Assembly: GCF_025398735.1 (NCBI RefSeq)
Contig: NZ_CP104694.1
Location: 5,607,465-5,671,464, forward strand
DNA length: 64,000 nucleotides
Reading direction: 5' to 3'
From: Tahibacter amnicola
Lineage (GTDB): Bacteria > Pseudomonadota > Gammaproteobacteria > Xanthomonadales > Rhodanobacteraceae
The notes under the pieces are model-generated. The model was not told the origin of the DNA. It made no database searches and saw nothing but the letters and a program-made list of their open reading frames with translations. The position numbers were made by a program, and so were the translations under genes. Positions within the stretch are counted from its first letter, which is position 1, and every line of letters starts with the position of its first letter. Of this stretch, positions 1 to 16,585 are shown one piece after another.

Positions 1-2
1 GA

Positions 3-31
3 GTTTAACAAGCGGTTGACAGGGGCGTCAA
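3..31 (-). promoter_or_regulatory. Possible sigma70 promoter downstream of rpoC, reading out of the window
   Basis: Read on the minus strand, TTGACG (26-31) is followed after 17 bases by TTAAAC (3-8). The -35 box is good and the -10 box is weak. It points towards whatever follows rpoC, which in this group is normally the rpsL-rpsG-fusA operon. The -35 box overlaps a small inverted repeat GTTGAC/GTCAAC (15-20/27-32). This is inference from motif and position only. Confidence 0.25.
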
Positions 32-70
32 CTAAGACACCCCCGCCTCCACGTCCATGTCCTCGAACAC

Positions 71-93
71 GAGACACATCCTGTGTCTCTTTT
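71..93. terminator. Hairpin downstream of rpoC
   Basis: A perfect 8-bp stem GAGACACA/TGTGTCTC (71-78/82-89) with a 3-base loop lies about 40 bases beyond the rpoC stop codon. The four-T run (90-93) is on the plus-strand side, so for the rpoC transcript the hairpin lacks a classical U tract. It may end or process the rpoBC transcript, or stop antisense transcription. Confidence 0.45.
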
Positions 94-130
94 CGATGTC
101 GGGTTGCGCGCCGCCAGGGGCACGCGAATT

Positions 131-4339
<4,209 letters not shown>

Positions 4340-4364
4340 CTCGTAATCTCCTCAATCCGGCCGC

Positions 4365-8531
<4,167 letters not shown>

Positions 8532-8669
8532 GGTCGGGTACCGCCTCGGGTCGTTAAAGCCGCCGCTGCAAACGCAACGGCGTGGAAGGGAAAACGGATA
8601 TCGGGAAAGAGTGTCAGCGGGTGCACGTCACTGTTTGCCGATAGTCGCAGTCCATGCGAACAACAGTGA

Positions 8670-8697
8670 AAGCCCGGGGGCTTACGCCCCCAGGCTT
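8670..8697 (-). terminator. rplL-rpoB attenuator hairpin
   Basis: An imperfect inverted repeat with 12-base arms (8670-8681 and 8686-8697), one C/A mismatch and a 4-base loop sits in the 204-base gap between rplL and rpoB. In the minus-strand transcript the stem is followed by only three U residues, so partial termination is expected. A partial terminator at this place in E. coli lets most transcripts stop after rplL; equivalence here is inferred from position. Confidence 0.65.
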
Positions 8698-8735
8698 CCG
8701 ACTTGCCTGGTCTAGCAGGCGACGCAATGCGTCGC

Positions 8736-9110
8736 TTACTTGATCTCGACGGTGGCGCCAGCGGCTTCCAGTTCCTTCTTGAACTTGGCCGAATCGTCCT
8801 TGCTGACGGCGTCCTTGACGGTGGCCGGAGCGGATTCGACGAGGTCCTTGGCTTCCTTCAGGCCCAGGCCGGTGATGGCGCGGATGGCCTTGATCACTTC
8901 GACCTTCTTCTCGCCGGCCGACTTCAGGACGACGGTGAATTCGGTCTTTTCTTCGGCCGGGGCGGCAGCGGCAGCGGCCGGAGCGGCAGCAGCGACCGGG
9001 GCAGCGGCGGAAACGCCAAACTTTTCTTCCATCGCCTTGACCAGCTCCATCACTTCGATGAGGGTCTTGCCGGCGATCGCTTCGATGATCTGCTCGTTGC
9101 TGAGAGACAT
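8736..9110 (-). CDS. rplL: 50S ribosomal protein L7/L12
   Basis: Acidic stalk protein of the large subunit that recruits translation factors, 124 residues. The N-terminal dimerisation domain (about 1-35) binds L10. It is followed by an alanine-rich hinge (about 36-55) and the C-terminal factor-binding domain with the [12 protein letters not shown] signature. The start ATG has a GGAG-type site just upstream. It lies 60 bases after rplJ, in the normal rplJL pair, and is expected to be made in excess of the other ribosomal proteins and repressed through the L10-L12 complex acting on the rplJ leader. Confidence 0.98.
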   Translation of the reverse strand: MSLSNEQIIEAIAGKTLIEVMELVKAMEEKFGVSAAAPVAAAAPAAAAAAPAEEKTEFTVVLKSAGEKKVEVIKAIRAITGLGLKEAKDLVESAPATVKDAVSKDDSAKFKKELEAAGATVEIK

Positions 9111-9170
9111 TGTGTTAACTCCTGGAAATTACGGCTAAGGTGTGAATTTCGTGACCGGCTGGCGTGTGGC

Positions 9171-9695
9171 TCAGGCCGCCTTCGTCTCACCAGCTGCCTT
9201 GGTAACGCGCGCGATCTGCGACGCGGGTTCCGAAAGCAGGCGGACGAGCATGGTGGCAGGCTGGACGAGCACGCTGAGGAACATGCTGAGCGCCTGTTCG
9301 CGGGTCGGCAGCGAAGCCAGCACGTCAACGTGCGAGCCCGGGTATGCCTTGCCGCCAATGGCGACCAACGCAGGTTTCAGCTTGTCCGCACCCTTGGCGA
9401 AATCCTTGATCAGACGGCCGGCAGCGCCGGGATCTTCCTTCGAGAAGGCGTACAGCAGAGGGCCGGTCAACGAGTCCTTGACGCACTCGTATTCGGTACC
9501 TTCCACTGCGCGCGCGACCAGCGTGTTCTTCGCTACTTTGAGATACACACCAGACTGACGCGCCTTCTTGCGCAGCTCGGTGAGCTGGGCAACGGTAAGA
9601 CCCGCGTATTCGGCGGCGACCAGGGAATAAGCCGAGGAAGCCACATTCGCCAGTTCGGCAACGACCTCTTTCTTTTGCGCAAGATTGAGCGCCAT
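9171..9695 (-). CDS. rplJ: 50S ribosomal protein L10
   Basis: Base of the ribosomal stalk that binds 23S rRNA and carries the L7/L12 dimers, 174 residues. I chose the ATG giving [14 protein letters not shown]. It has a GGAG site 8 bases upstream and matches family N-termini, whereas a start 22 codons earlier would add an atypical extension. The C-terminal helix (about 140-174) is the L12-docking element. L10 bound to L12 is a known translational repressor of its own mRNA; the 339-base leader is consistent with that. Confidence 0.97.
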   Translation of the reverse strand: MALNLAQKKEVVAELANVASSAYSLVAAEYAGLTVAQLTELRKKARQSGVYLKVAKNTLVARAVEGTEYECVKDSLTGPLLYAFSKEDPGAAGRLIKDFAKGADKLKPALVAIGGKAYPGSHVDVLASLPTREQALSMFLSVLVQPATMLVRLLSEPASQIARVTKAAGETKAA

Positions 9696-10034
9696 TGCGT
9701 TCTCCGAACCGGACCGGAAGCACTCCTGCACTTCCTGCATCCATAAGCGAGGCGAGTCCACTGTCCCTAAAGACTCGCTGGTACCTTGCGGTACCGCTTT
9801 GGTGGCCGTTCCAGGTAAATCCTGATACGGGCTACACCATCTGCGCAGGCTGGGGATTTAAGGTCTTGGTGATGTCACCGGGAGCTTCCGTCGCATTGCA
9901 GCGCTTCCGTGCTCTCCCCGATCGATCATTGTGACCGCCTGCGGTCTTTGACGGCTCCCGGCGAGGCCGGGCGCCCTCAAAAGTGTCGGCGTCCGAAGAC
10001 GCCACCGCGGCCCGGAGGCCGCGGGGTTGAATCC
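9696..10034 (-). promoter_or_regulatory. rplJ leader region, probable L10 autoregulatory RNA
   Basis: This gene-free stretch between rplA and rplJ holds several stems: CCGCGGCC/GGCCGCGG (10005-10024), GGCGTC/GACGCC with a UUCG loop (9988-10003), CCCGGC/GCCGGG (9957-9971), GACCGC/GCGGTC (9933-9946) and GGTACC/GGTACC (9780-9795). Long structured leaders here bind the L10-L12 complex in other bacteria. I did not find a convincing separate promoter. The function is inferred from position and structure. Confidence 0.5.
9988..10024 (-). terminator. Tandem hairpins after rplA
   Basis: Two adjacent perfect stems follow the rplA stop in the transcript: an 8-bp stem (10005-10012/10017-10024), then a 6-bp UUCG-capped stem (9988-9993/9998-10003). 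The sequence GACACTTTT comes shortly afterwards. The second stem plus the U run resembles a weak intrinsic terminator separating the L11 (rplKA) and L10 (rplJL) parts of the operon. Confidence 0.5.
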
Positions 10035-10739
10035 TTACAGCTTCACGCCCAGTGTCGACTGGTCGACGATGACGCCGAGGCCCATCGTGGTCGACAGTGA
10101 CACCTTCTGCAGGTACTGGCCCTTGGCGGTGGCCGGCTTGGCCTTGACCAGGTCGGCGAGCAGCGCGTTGAGGTTGTCCTTCAGGGCTTCCGGAGCGAAG
10201 TTGGCCTTGCCGATCGTCGCGTGGATGATGCCGGCCTTGTCGTTACGGAACTTGACCTGACCCGCCTTGGCGTTCTTGACCGCCGTGGCGACGTCAGCCG
10301 TGACCGAACCGTCCTTCGGGTTCGGCATCAGGCCACGCGGGCCGAGCAGCTGACCGAGCTTACCAACGACGCGCATGGCGTCCGGTGTCGCGATCACGCG
10401 ACCGAAGTTCAGCTCACCGGCCTGCATGCGCTCGGCCAGATCGTCCATACCGACGGCATCGGCACCGGCCGCCTTGGCGGCTTCGGCCTTCTCGCCGGCC
10501 GGGCAGAACACGGCCACGCGGATGGTCTTGCCGGTGCCGTGCGGCAGCAGGCTGGAACCACGGACGCCCTGGTCCGACTTCTTGGCATCGATGCCCAGAC
10601 GGACGGCCACGTCGACGGACTCGACGAACTTGACCTTGGAGTTGTCCTTCAGGATCTTGAGAGCGGTGTCGACCGCGTAGGCCTTGCCCGGCTCAACCAG
10701 ACCCTGGAGTGCTTTGAAACGCTTGCTGATCTTTGCCAT
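10035..10739 (-). CDS. rplA: 50S ribosomal protein L1
   Basis: Binds 23S rRNA at the E-site stalk, 234 residues, the usual length. The conserved segment [15 protein letters not shown] (about residues 135-150) of the second domain is present. It lies four bases after rplK, so the two are translationally coupled. L1 is the classical repressor of the rplKA messenger in E. coli. No anomaly is seen. Confidence 0.98.
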   Translation of the reverse strand: MAKISKRFKALQGLVEPGKAYAVDTALKILKDNSKVKFVESVDVAVRLGIDAKKSDQGVRGSSLLPHGTGKTIRVAVFCPAGEKAEAAKAAGADAVGMDDLAERMQAGELNFGRVIATPDAMRVVGKLGQLLGPRGLMPNPKDGSVTADVATAVKNAKAGQVKFRNDKAGIIHATIGKANFAPEALKDNLNALLADLVKAKPATAKGQYLQKVSLSTTMGLGVIVDQSTLGVKL

Positions 10740-10743
10740 GACC

Positions 10744-11172
10744 TTAGATCTCCGTGTTCAGGCCCATGCTGCGCGCGCTGCCGGCGATCGTACGAACGGC
10801 GGCTTCGAGATCAGCGGCGGTGAGGTCCGGCATCTTGGTCGTAGCAATCTCTTCGAGCTGCTTGCGGGTGACCTTGCCAACCTTCTCGGTGTTCGGACGC
10901 TTGGAGCCCGACTGGATGCCGGCAGCCTTCTTGAGAAGGATCGAGGCCGGCGGGGTCTTGGTGATGAAGGTGAACGAACGGTCCGAGTAGGCCGTGATCA
11001 CGACCGGAATCGGCAGGCCCGGTTCCAGCTTCTGCGTGGCGGCATTGAACGCCTTGCAGAATTCCATGATGTTCAGACCACGCTGACCGAGCGCCGGACC
11101 GACCGGCGGCGACGGGTTGGCCTGGCCGGCCTTCACCTGCAGCTTGATGTAGCCAACAACTTTCTTTGCCAT
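10744..11172 (-). CDS. rplK: 50S ribosomal protein L11
   Basis: Part of the GTPase-associated centre, 142 residues. The N-terminal proline-rich segment [13 protein letters not shown] (about 21-33), site of thiostrepton action in other species, is intact, and the C-terminal 23S rRNA-binding domain is complete. AGGAG-like bases precede the ATG. A short inverted repeat (GCCTGA/TCAGGC, 11196-11209) lies in the 98-base gap before it, where the L1 repressor would be expected to act; that link is inferred. Confidence 0.98.
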   Translation of the reverse strand: MAKKVVGYIKLQVKAGQANPSPPVGPALGQRGLNIMEFCKAFNAATQKLEPGLPIPVVITAYSDRSFTFITKTPPASILLKKAAGIQSGSKRPNTEKVGKVTRKQLEEIATTKMPDLTAADLEAAVRTIAGSARSMGLNTEI

Positions 11173-11270
11173 TGATGTGCTCCTCGGGTGCTATCGCCTG
11201 ATGTCAGGCTCCCCGTAACAGGCAAGGACGACACGGGACGCGACCATCGCGCCCATTGCCGTCCCAGCGA

Positions 11271-11831
11271 TCAGGCTTTCTCGACCTGGCCGAACTCGAG
11301 CTCGACCGGGGTGGAACGCCCGAAAATCAGTACCGCCACGCGCAGGCGGCTCTTTTCGTAGTTGACTTCCTCGACCACGCCGTTGAAGTCGTTGAAGGGG
11401 CCCTCGGTGACACGGACCATTTCGCCCGGTTCGAACAGCACCTTCGGCTTGGGTTTTTCGACGCCTTCCTGGACACGACGCAGGATGGCATCGGCTTCCG
11501 AGTCCTTGATCGGCAGCGGGCGATCCGCCGTACCACCGATAAAGCCCATCACCTTGGACGTTTCCTTGACCAGATGCCAGGATTCGTCGTCGATCTTCGG
11601 TGCCTTGTTCTCGGTGTCCGTTTCGATCTGAACCAGGACGTAGCCCGGGAAGAACTTGCGCTCGCTGCGACGCTTCTGGCCGCCGCGCATTTCGATCACT
11701 TCTTCGGTCGGAACGAGAACTTCGCCGAATTTGTCCTGCATGCCGGCCCGCGCCACGCGCTCTTTGAGCGCCCGGGCCACCTGATGTTCAAAGCCCGAAT
11801 AGGCGTGAACCACGTACCAACGCTTGGCCAT
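11271..11831 (-). CDS. nusG: Transcription termination/antitermination protein NusG
   Basis: RNA polymerase-binding elongation factor that links polymerase to Rho or to ribosomal protein S10, 186 residues. The NGN domain is recognisable ([15 protein letters not shown] at the start, FFPGYVLVQ at about 65-73) and the KOW domain follows ([20 protein letters not shown], about 130-150). I took the ATG opening MAKRWYVV; the reading frame stays open far upstream through secE but that extension is not NusG-like. It follows secE after 11 bases, the universal pairing. Confidence 0.98.
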   Translation of the reverse strand: MAKRWYVVHAYSGFEHQVARALKERVARAGMQDKFGEVLVPTEEVIEMRGGQKRRSERKFFPGYVLVQIETDTENKAPKIDDESWHLVKETSKVMGFIGGTADRPLPIKDSEADAILRRVQEGVEKPKPKVLFEPGEMVRVTEGPFNDFNGVVEEVNYEKSRLRVAVLIFGRSTPVELEFGQVEKA

Positions 11832-11842
11832 GTCTACTCCGC

Positions 11843-12226
11843 TCAGAGCTTCAGCAGCCAGTCGAGCACCACTACCTTCAGCAGCAGATCGATCAGGCCA
11901 AGAATGATACTGAGAATCACGACCACGACGGCGATGACGCCGGTCAGTCGGATGGTCTCGTCGTAGGTCGGCCACACCACCTTGCGCAGCTGGATGTGCG
12001 ACTCGGCCAGGTAATGGCGGAGCGAGCGACCCAGCGCGGTCTGCAGGGTGACGAAGACGCCGGCAGCCAGGGCGGCCAGCAGACCCAGGACGCGAACGAT
12101 TTTCGCGGCCTCGGAGAAATAGTAGAAGCCCACGATGCCGCCCACCAGGAGAATGGCAGCAATCGCGAGCTTGGCAATATCGCCGGCATTCGAGCCGGAG
12201 GAAGCTGATTCGACTTTCGCGTTCAT
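11843..12226 (-). CDS. secE: Protein translocase subunit SecE
   Basis: Essential small subunit of the SecYEG channel in the inner membrane, 127 residues, the three-helix form found in gammaproteobacteria. Two hydrophobic segments (about 16-36 and 43-62) precede the conserved amphipathic hinge with [13 protein letters not shown] (about 78-90). A third helix, which clamps SecY, ends the protein. It lies between tRNA-Trp and nusG and is transcribed with both. Confidence 0.97.
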   Translation of the reverse strand: MNAKVESASSGSNAGDIAKLAIAAILLVGGIVGFYYFSEAAKIVRVLGLLAALAAGVFVTLQTALGRSLRHYLAESHIQLRKVVWPTYDETIRLTGVIAVVVVILSIILGLIDLLLKVVVLDWLLKL

Positions 12227-12292
12227 ATCCTAGCGGCCGTAGCGGCCCCCGCATCGGCGCATCCGCGCTTGAGCAAAGCCGAAACTGCAGAA

Positions 12293-12368
<76 letters not shown>

Positions 12369-12395
12369 ACCGCGTAAAACCCGGTATTTCTAAAC

Positions 12396-12423
12396 GGCGA
12401 TGGCGGCCAAGGCCGCCAGCGCC
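12396..12423. terminator. Hairpin between tuf and tRNA-Trp
   Basis: An inverted repeat of GGCG, one mismatch and TGGCGGCC (12396-12408), loop AA, and its complement (12411-12423). After the stem the minus-strand transcript reads GTTTAG, a poor U tract. It could be a partial terminator that lowers secE-nusG expression relative to tuf, or a processing element that frees tRNA-Trp. Confidence 0.45.
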
Positions 12424-12485
12424 AGACTTTTACCGACGAGCTCCCTTCATGGGGACTCACCGTCGTACCTCAAGTGTCTTCGTGA

Positions 12486-13676
<1,191 letters not shown>

Positions 13677-13740
13677 GCCTGCAAAACCTCGAGAAATCAA
13701 AGGAGGTGGACGAGTTCAAAACGTTCTGGCAACTCGTAGA

Positions 13741-13816
<76 letters not shown>

Positions 13817-13846
13817 GTGCAACTAAATACTGCGGAACTGCTTCAA

Positions 13847-13920
<74 letters not shown>

Positions 13921-13951
13921 ATACTAACTCCGAAATACACGGAACCAGTAC

Positions 13952-14037
13952 TGGTGGAGGGAGGTGGATTCGAACCACCGAAGGCGTAAGCCAGCAGATT
14001 TACAGTCTGCCCCCGTTGGCCGCTTGGGTATCCCTCC
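13952..14037 (-). tRNA. tRNA-Tyr (GTA)
   Basis: An 86-base type II tRNA with a long variable arm and encoded CCA, acceptor GGAGGGA/TCCCTCC and anticodon loop CTGTAAA. It is the first gene of the operon, about 10 bases from the predicted transcription start. Confidence 0.97.
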
Positions 14038-14052
14038 AGCACGGAGCCCGGC

Positions 14053-14081
14053 ATTTTCGTTACCTCGAGGTCGAATGTCAA
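14053..14081 (-). promoter_or_regulatory. Stable-RNA promoter of the tRNA-tuf operon
   Basis: On the minus strand a perfect TTGACA (14076-14081) is followed after exactly 17 bases by GAAAAT (14053-14058), then a GC-rich discriminator GCCGGGC before tRNA-Tyr. Such a discriminator is typical of promoters under stringent (ppGpp/DksA) control; that regulation is inferred. Confidence 0.78.
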
Positions 14082-14341
14082 TGCTTGATCCGCATCGGCG
14101 AATTCGACGGCACAGGGTGACTGTGGCGGGGGCGCGGAGATTACCGACTTGAAAGGGAAAACACCAGCGTAAGGTTTCCCCCTACCCGGCCGTGCCAAAC
14201 GTGCCCGCGAAAGACGGTTGATCCTTCAACAATTGTTACGAACCGTGATGAATTCCTCACTCCGGCACGTCGCGTGCTTTTACCTCGGCGCCTGCCTCCG
14301 AAGCAGCACGTTCCGTAACCAACCGTTCAAGGGGATTCCAA

Positions 14342-15028
14342 GTGAGCACGTTCCGTTCTTCCCGCACTCGCCGCCTTCTCGCCGTTTCCGCCCTGACTCT
14401 GGCGGCCGCCGGCGCGTTTCCTTCTTCCGTCTTCGCGCAGGCCACGGGTAATGTCGACGTCGACATCAACCTTCAGGGCGGCGTGACGATCCTGTACTAC
14501 TACTCGGCGGTCGATGTGAACATCAACCTGACCGACGTCGTCGGCTCGCTGGCCGGCTGCTCGGGCTCGGGTGATGTCTCCTGTAGCCAGGGCCCGGCCG
14601 CCGCCGCGGTCACCGCTGTTCCGACGCCGGCCGTGTCGCCGACGGAACTGGTCGCCAACTTCAACATCTCGCCGCCCGCACTGGGCTTCAACGCCGCTTC
14701 GCTGCCGCTGGTCCTGCAGAATGTGTGGGCCGTGCGCGCGGTCGGCGGTGGTGCAAATACGACAGTGGCTGTCGCGGGTGGCGCAGGCACGACGCTCGCG
14801 GGCCCGACGGCGGGCACCTCGATCGGTCTTTCCGGCTTCCAGGTTCAATCCGGCGCAGCCGGCCCGGCCAGCTCGATCCAGTTCCCGGATCCGGGCCTGG
14901 TGAACGCCCGCTCGGGCGACGTCCGCATGAGCCTGAACCTGACCAGCGCCACGCAGCTGGGCATGTACAGCACGACGGCGGGTTCCAATACCGACGTCAA
15001 CTTCACGCTGACCGTCACCAACACCTGA
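14342..15028 (+). CDS. Secreted pilin-like structural protein (candidate major subunit)
   Basis: Product of 228 residues from a GTG start preceded by AAGGGG. A signal peptide is clear (basic RSSRTRR, hydrophobic stretch, cleavage near SVFA-QA, residue 32). The mature start has alternating hydrophobic residues (NVDVDINLQGGVTILYYY) and the last strand reads VNFTLTVTNT, a layout expected of donor-strand-exchange subunits. A central Ala/Thr/Gly-rich part has two cysteines. I recognise no named pilin family; the role is inferred from its place first in a cluster with a chaperone and usher. It resembles CS1/ECP-type alternate pilins more than FimA. Confidence 0.6.
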   Translation: MSTFRSSRTRRLLAVSALTLAAAGAFPSSVFAQATGNVDVDINLQGGVTILYYYSAVDVNINLTDVVGSLAGCSGSGDVSCSQGPAAAAVTAVPTPAVSPTELVANFNISPPALGFNAASLPLVLQNVWAVRAVGGGANTTVAVAGGAGTTLAGPTAGTSIGLSGFQVQSGAAGPASSIQFPDPGLVNARSGDVRMSLNLTSATQLGMYSTTAGSNTDVNFTLTVTNT

Positions 15029-15062
15029 TCGATCAACGAGACGGGACGAGACGGACGCAGCC

Positions 15063-15629
15063 ATGTTGGCACTTTCTGCCACCGCACTGGCTATCGGACT
15101 GGCGACGGCATCTCCGCAGGGGATGCCGTTGTCAGGCGCCATCGGTGCCGTGAATCACGGCCCGACCATCCTGACTGTCCCACAGCAAGTCGTTCACCTG
15201 GAGCCGATCACCGTACAGGAATTGATCGGCAACGCGGCACAGCCCCAGCCGACCGGCGCGATCACGGGCGATTTCGACGGATCAGCCATCGTCGGCCGTG
15301 GTCAACTCAATCCGCCGCCGCTTCCCACTGTCATCCGCCGTCCCTTGCGCGGCCTTTGGCGCATGTCGACGCCCGGTGGCGCAATGCGCCAGGAGCGGGT
15401 GAAAGTCGAGATCGAAGGTATTGATGGCAGTCCCGGCGTACTGACCGCCGATGACGGTTCCCAATTGAAGGTTCCTGTCGCCGTGACGGAGATGTCGCCG
15501 CGCGCGGTTGCGACGGGGCCGAACGAAATGGCGCTGGAAGGTGGAATTGTTCTGGAAATTCCCACCGCGGCACTGACCAACGCGGCACACTATCGGGGAC
15601 GCCTGGTCATCCGAATCGAGGGTTATTGA
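15063..15629 (+). CDS. Secreted protein of the chaperone-usher cluster, possible minor subunit
   Basis: Product of 188 residues starting with a short hydrophobic leader (LALSATALAIGLATA) that looks like a weak signal peptide without basic residues, so the true start may differ. The C-terminal half (RVKVEIEGIDGSPGV to GRLVIRIEGY) is beta-rich and ends in alternating hydrophobic residues like a subunit's final strand. It is 34 bases after the first gene and its stop abuts the chaperone start. I recognise no family. A minor or tip subunit is the simplest guess from context. Confidence 0.5.
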   Translation: MLALSATALAIGLATASPQGMPLSGAIGAVNHGPTILTVPQQVVHLEPITVQELIGNAAQPQPTGAITGDFDGSAIVGRGQLNPPPLPTVIRRPLRGLWRMSTPGGAMRQERVKVEIEGIDGSPGVLTADDGSQLKVPVAVTEMSPRAVATGPNEMALEGGIVLEIPTAALTNAAHYRGRLVIRIEGY

Positions 15630-16451
15630 GTGCGCACACTCCTATTGCTGCTTCTGCTCCTGCTCGCCGGAAGCGCAGCGGCCCAGGTCGGCATCAGCCC
15701 CGCCTACTACGACCTCAGCCAGGAAGACGCTGGCAAGACCCAGACCTTCCGCATCTTCAACTACACCACCGAACCCAAGAAGGTTCGCGTTTCGCTGGTG
15801 CCGTGGAAAGCCGACGGTAATAACCAGCCTCAACTGCTGGAACCGGGCCCGACCACGCTGGACCAATGGGTCGTCGTCAATCCCGTGGAGTTCGAGGTGA
15901 AGGCGAAGTCATCGCAGGCTGTGCGTTTCAGCGTGCGGCCGGCCACGCCGATGTCCACGGGCGAACACCGCGTCATGTTCATTTTTGACGAAATCGTCAC
16001 GGCCGAAGAAAACGCCAACATGCGCGCGCGTTTCCAGTTCCGCTCCGCGCTGTATGTACAGGTCGGTGAAGCGACGCGGCGCGGCGAGATCGTCTCCGTC
16101 GACGCCGACGCCAACGGCGTACGCCTGAAAGTGAAAAACGTCGGCAGCGCAAACGTGCGTTTCGACGGCCAGGTGAGCATCTGGGAAGCCGCCAGGTTTC
16201 CGGGTGTGGCCAAGACCGAACTCGTCCCGGGCCTGGCGAGCATGAAGACGCCGCCGCTGGCTCCTGGCGAACTGCACCTGGATACGATTCCCGCCTCTCC
16301 CATCCTCCCCGGTGACACGCATGTGATCCAGGCAGGATTCGGCGCCCTCAAACTCAAACCAGGCCGGTACGTCGCCGACCTGAACGGCAAACTGGGCGAA
16401 AGCCCGCTGGATCGTTCGGTCGAGTTTGTCGTCACCGAAACGCCGAAGTAG
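15630..16451 (+). CDS. Periplasmic pilus-assembly chaperone (PapD-like)
   Basis: Product of 273 residues with a leucine-run signal peptide cut near SAAA-QVG (residue 19). The N-terminal Ig-like domain begins GISPAYYDLS, as in COG3121 chaperones, and includes a strand VRFSVRP that would complete bound subunits. A second beta domain follows from about residue 130. The GTG start touches the preceding TGA, implying translational coupling. It would hold the secreted subunits and hand them to the usher encoded next. The fold assignment is good; the exact class (CS1/alternate rather than classical) is inferred. Confidence 0.75.
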   Translation: MRTLLLLLLLLLAGSAAAQVGISPAYYDLSQEDAGKTQTFRIFNYTTEPKKVRVSLVPWKADGNNQPQLLEPGPTTLDQWVVVNPVEFEVKAKSSQAVRFSVRPATPMSTGEHRVMFIFDEIVTAEENANMRARFQFRSALYVQVGEATRRGEIVSVDADANGVRLKVKNVGSANVRFDGQVSIWEAARFPGVAKTELVPGLASMKTPPLAPGELHLDTIPASPILPGDTHVIQAGFGALKLKPGRYVADLNGKLGESPLDRSVEFVVTETPK

Positions 16452-16453
16452 CG

Positions 16454-16585
16454 ATGGTGCTGCGCGGCCAGCCATCCCTCGCCGCCGTACTGGGAGCTGC
16501 ACTCTGTGTCGCAGCGGGCTCAGGCATGATCCATGGCGCCCTGGCCGGCCCCGAGTATTCTTTTCTCGGCGGCGGTGCCGCCCCC
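16454..16585 (+). other. Out-of-frame signal peptide segment of the usher gene
   Basis: An ATG two bases after the chaperone stop opens a frame encoding MVLRGQPSLAAVLGAALCVA and onward to GALA-GPE, a textbook signal peptide with an AxA-like cleavage site. This frame is one register away from the usher frame and continues only to a stop at 16738. It would join the usher frame if one base of the C5 tract at 16581-16585 were absent. The expected exported usher therefore seems split between two frames. Confidence 0.55.
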
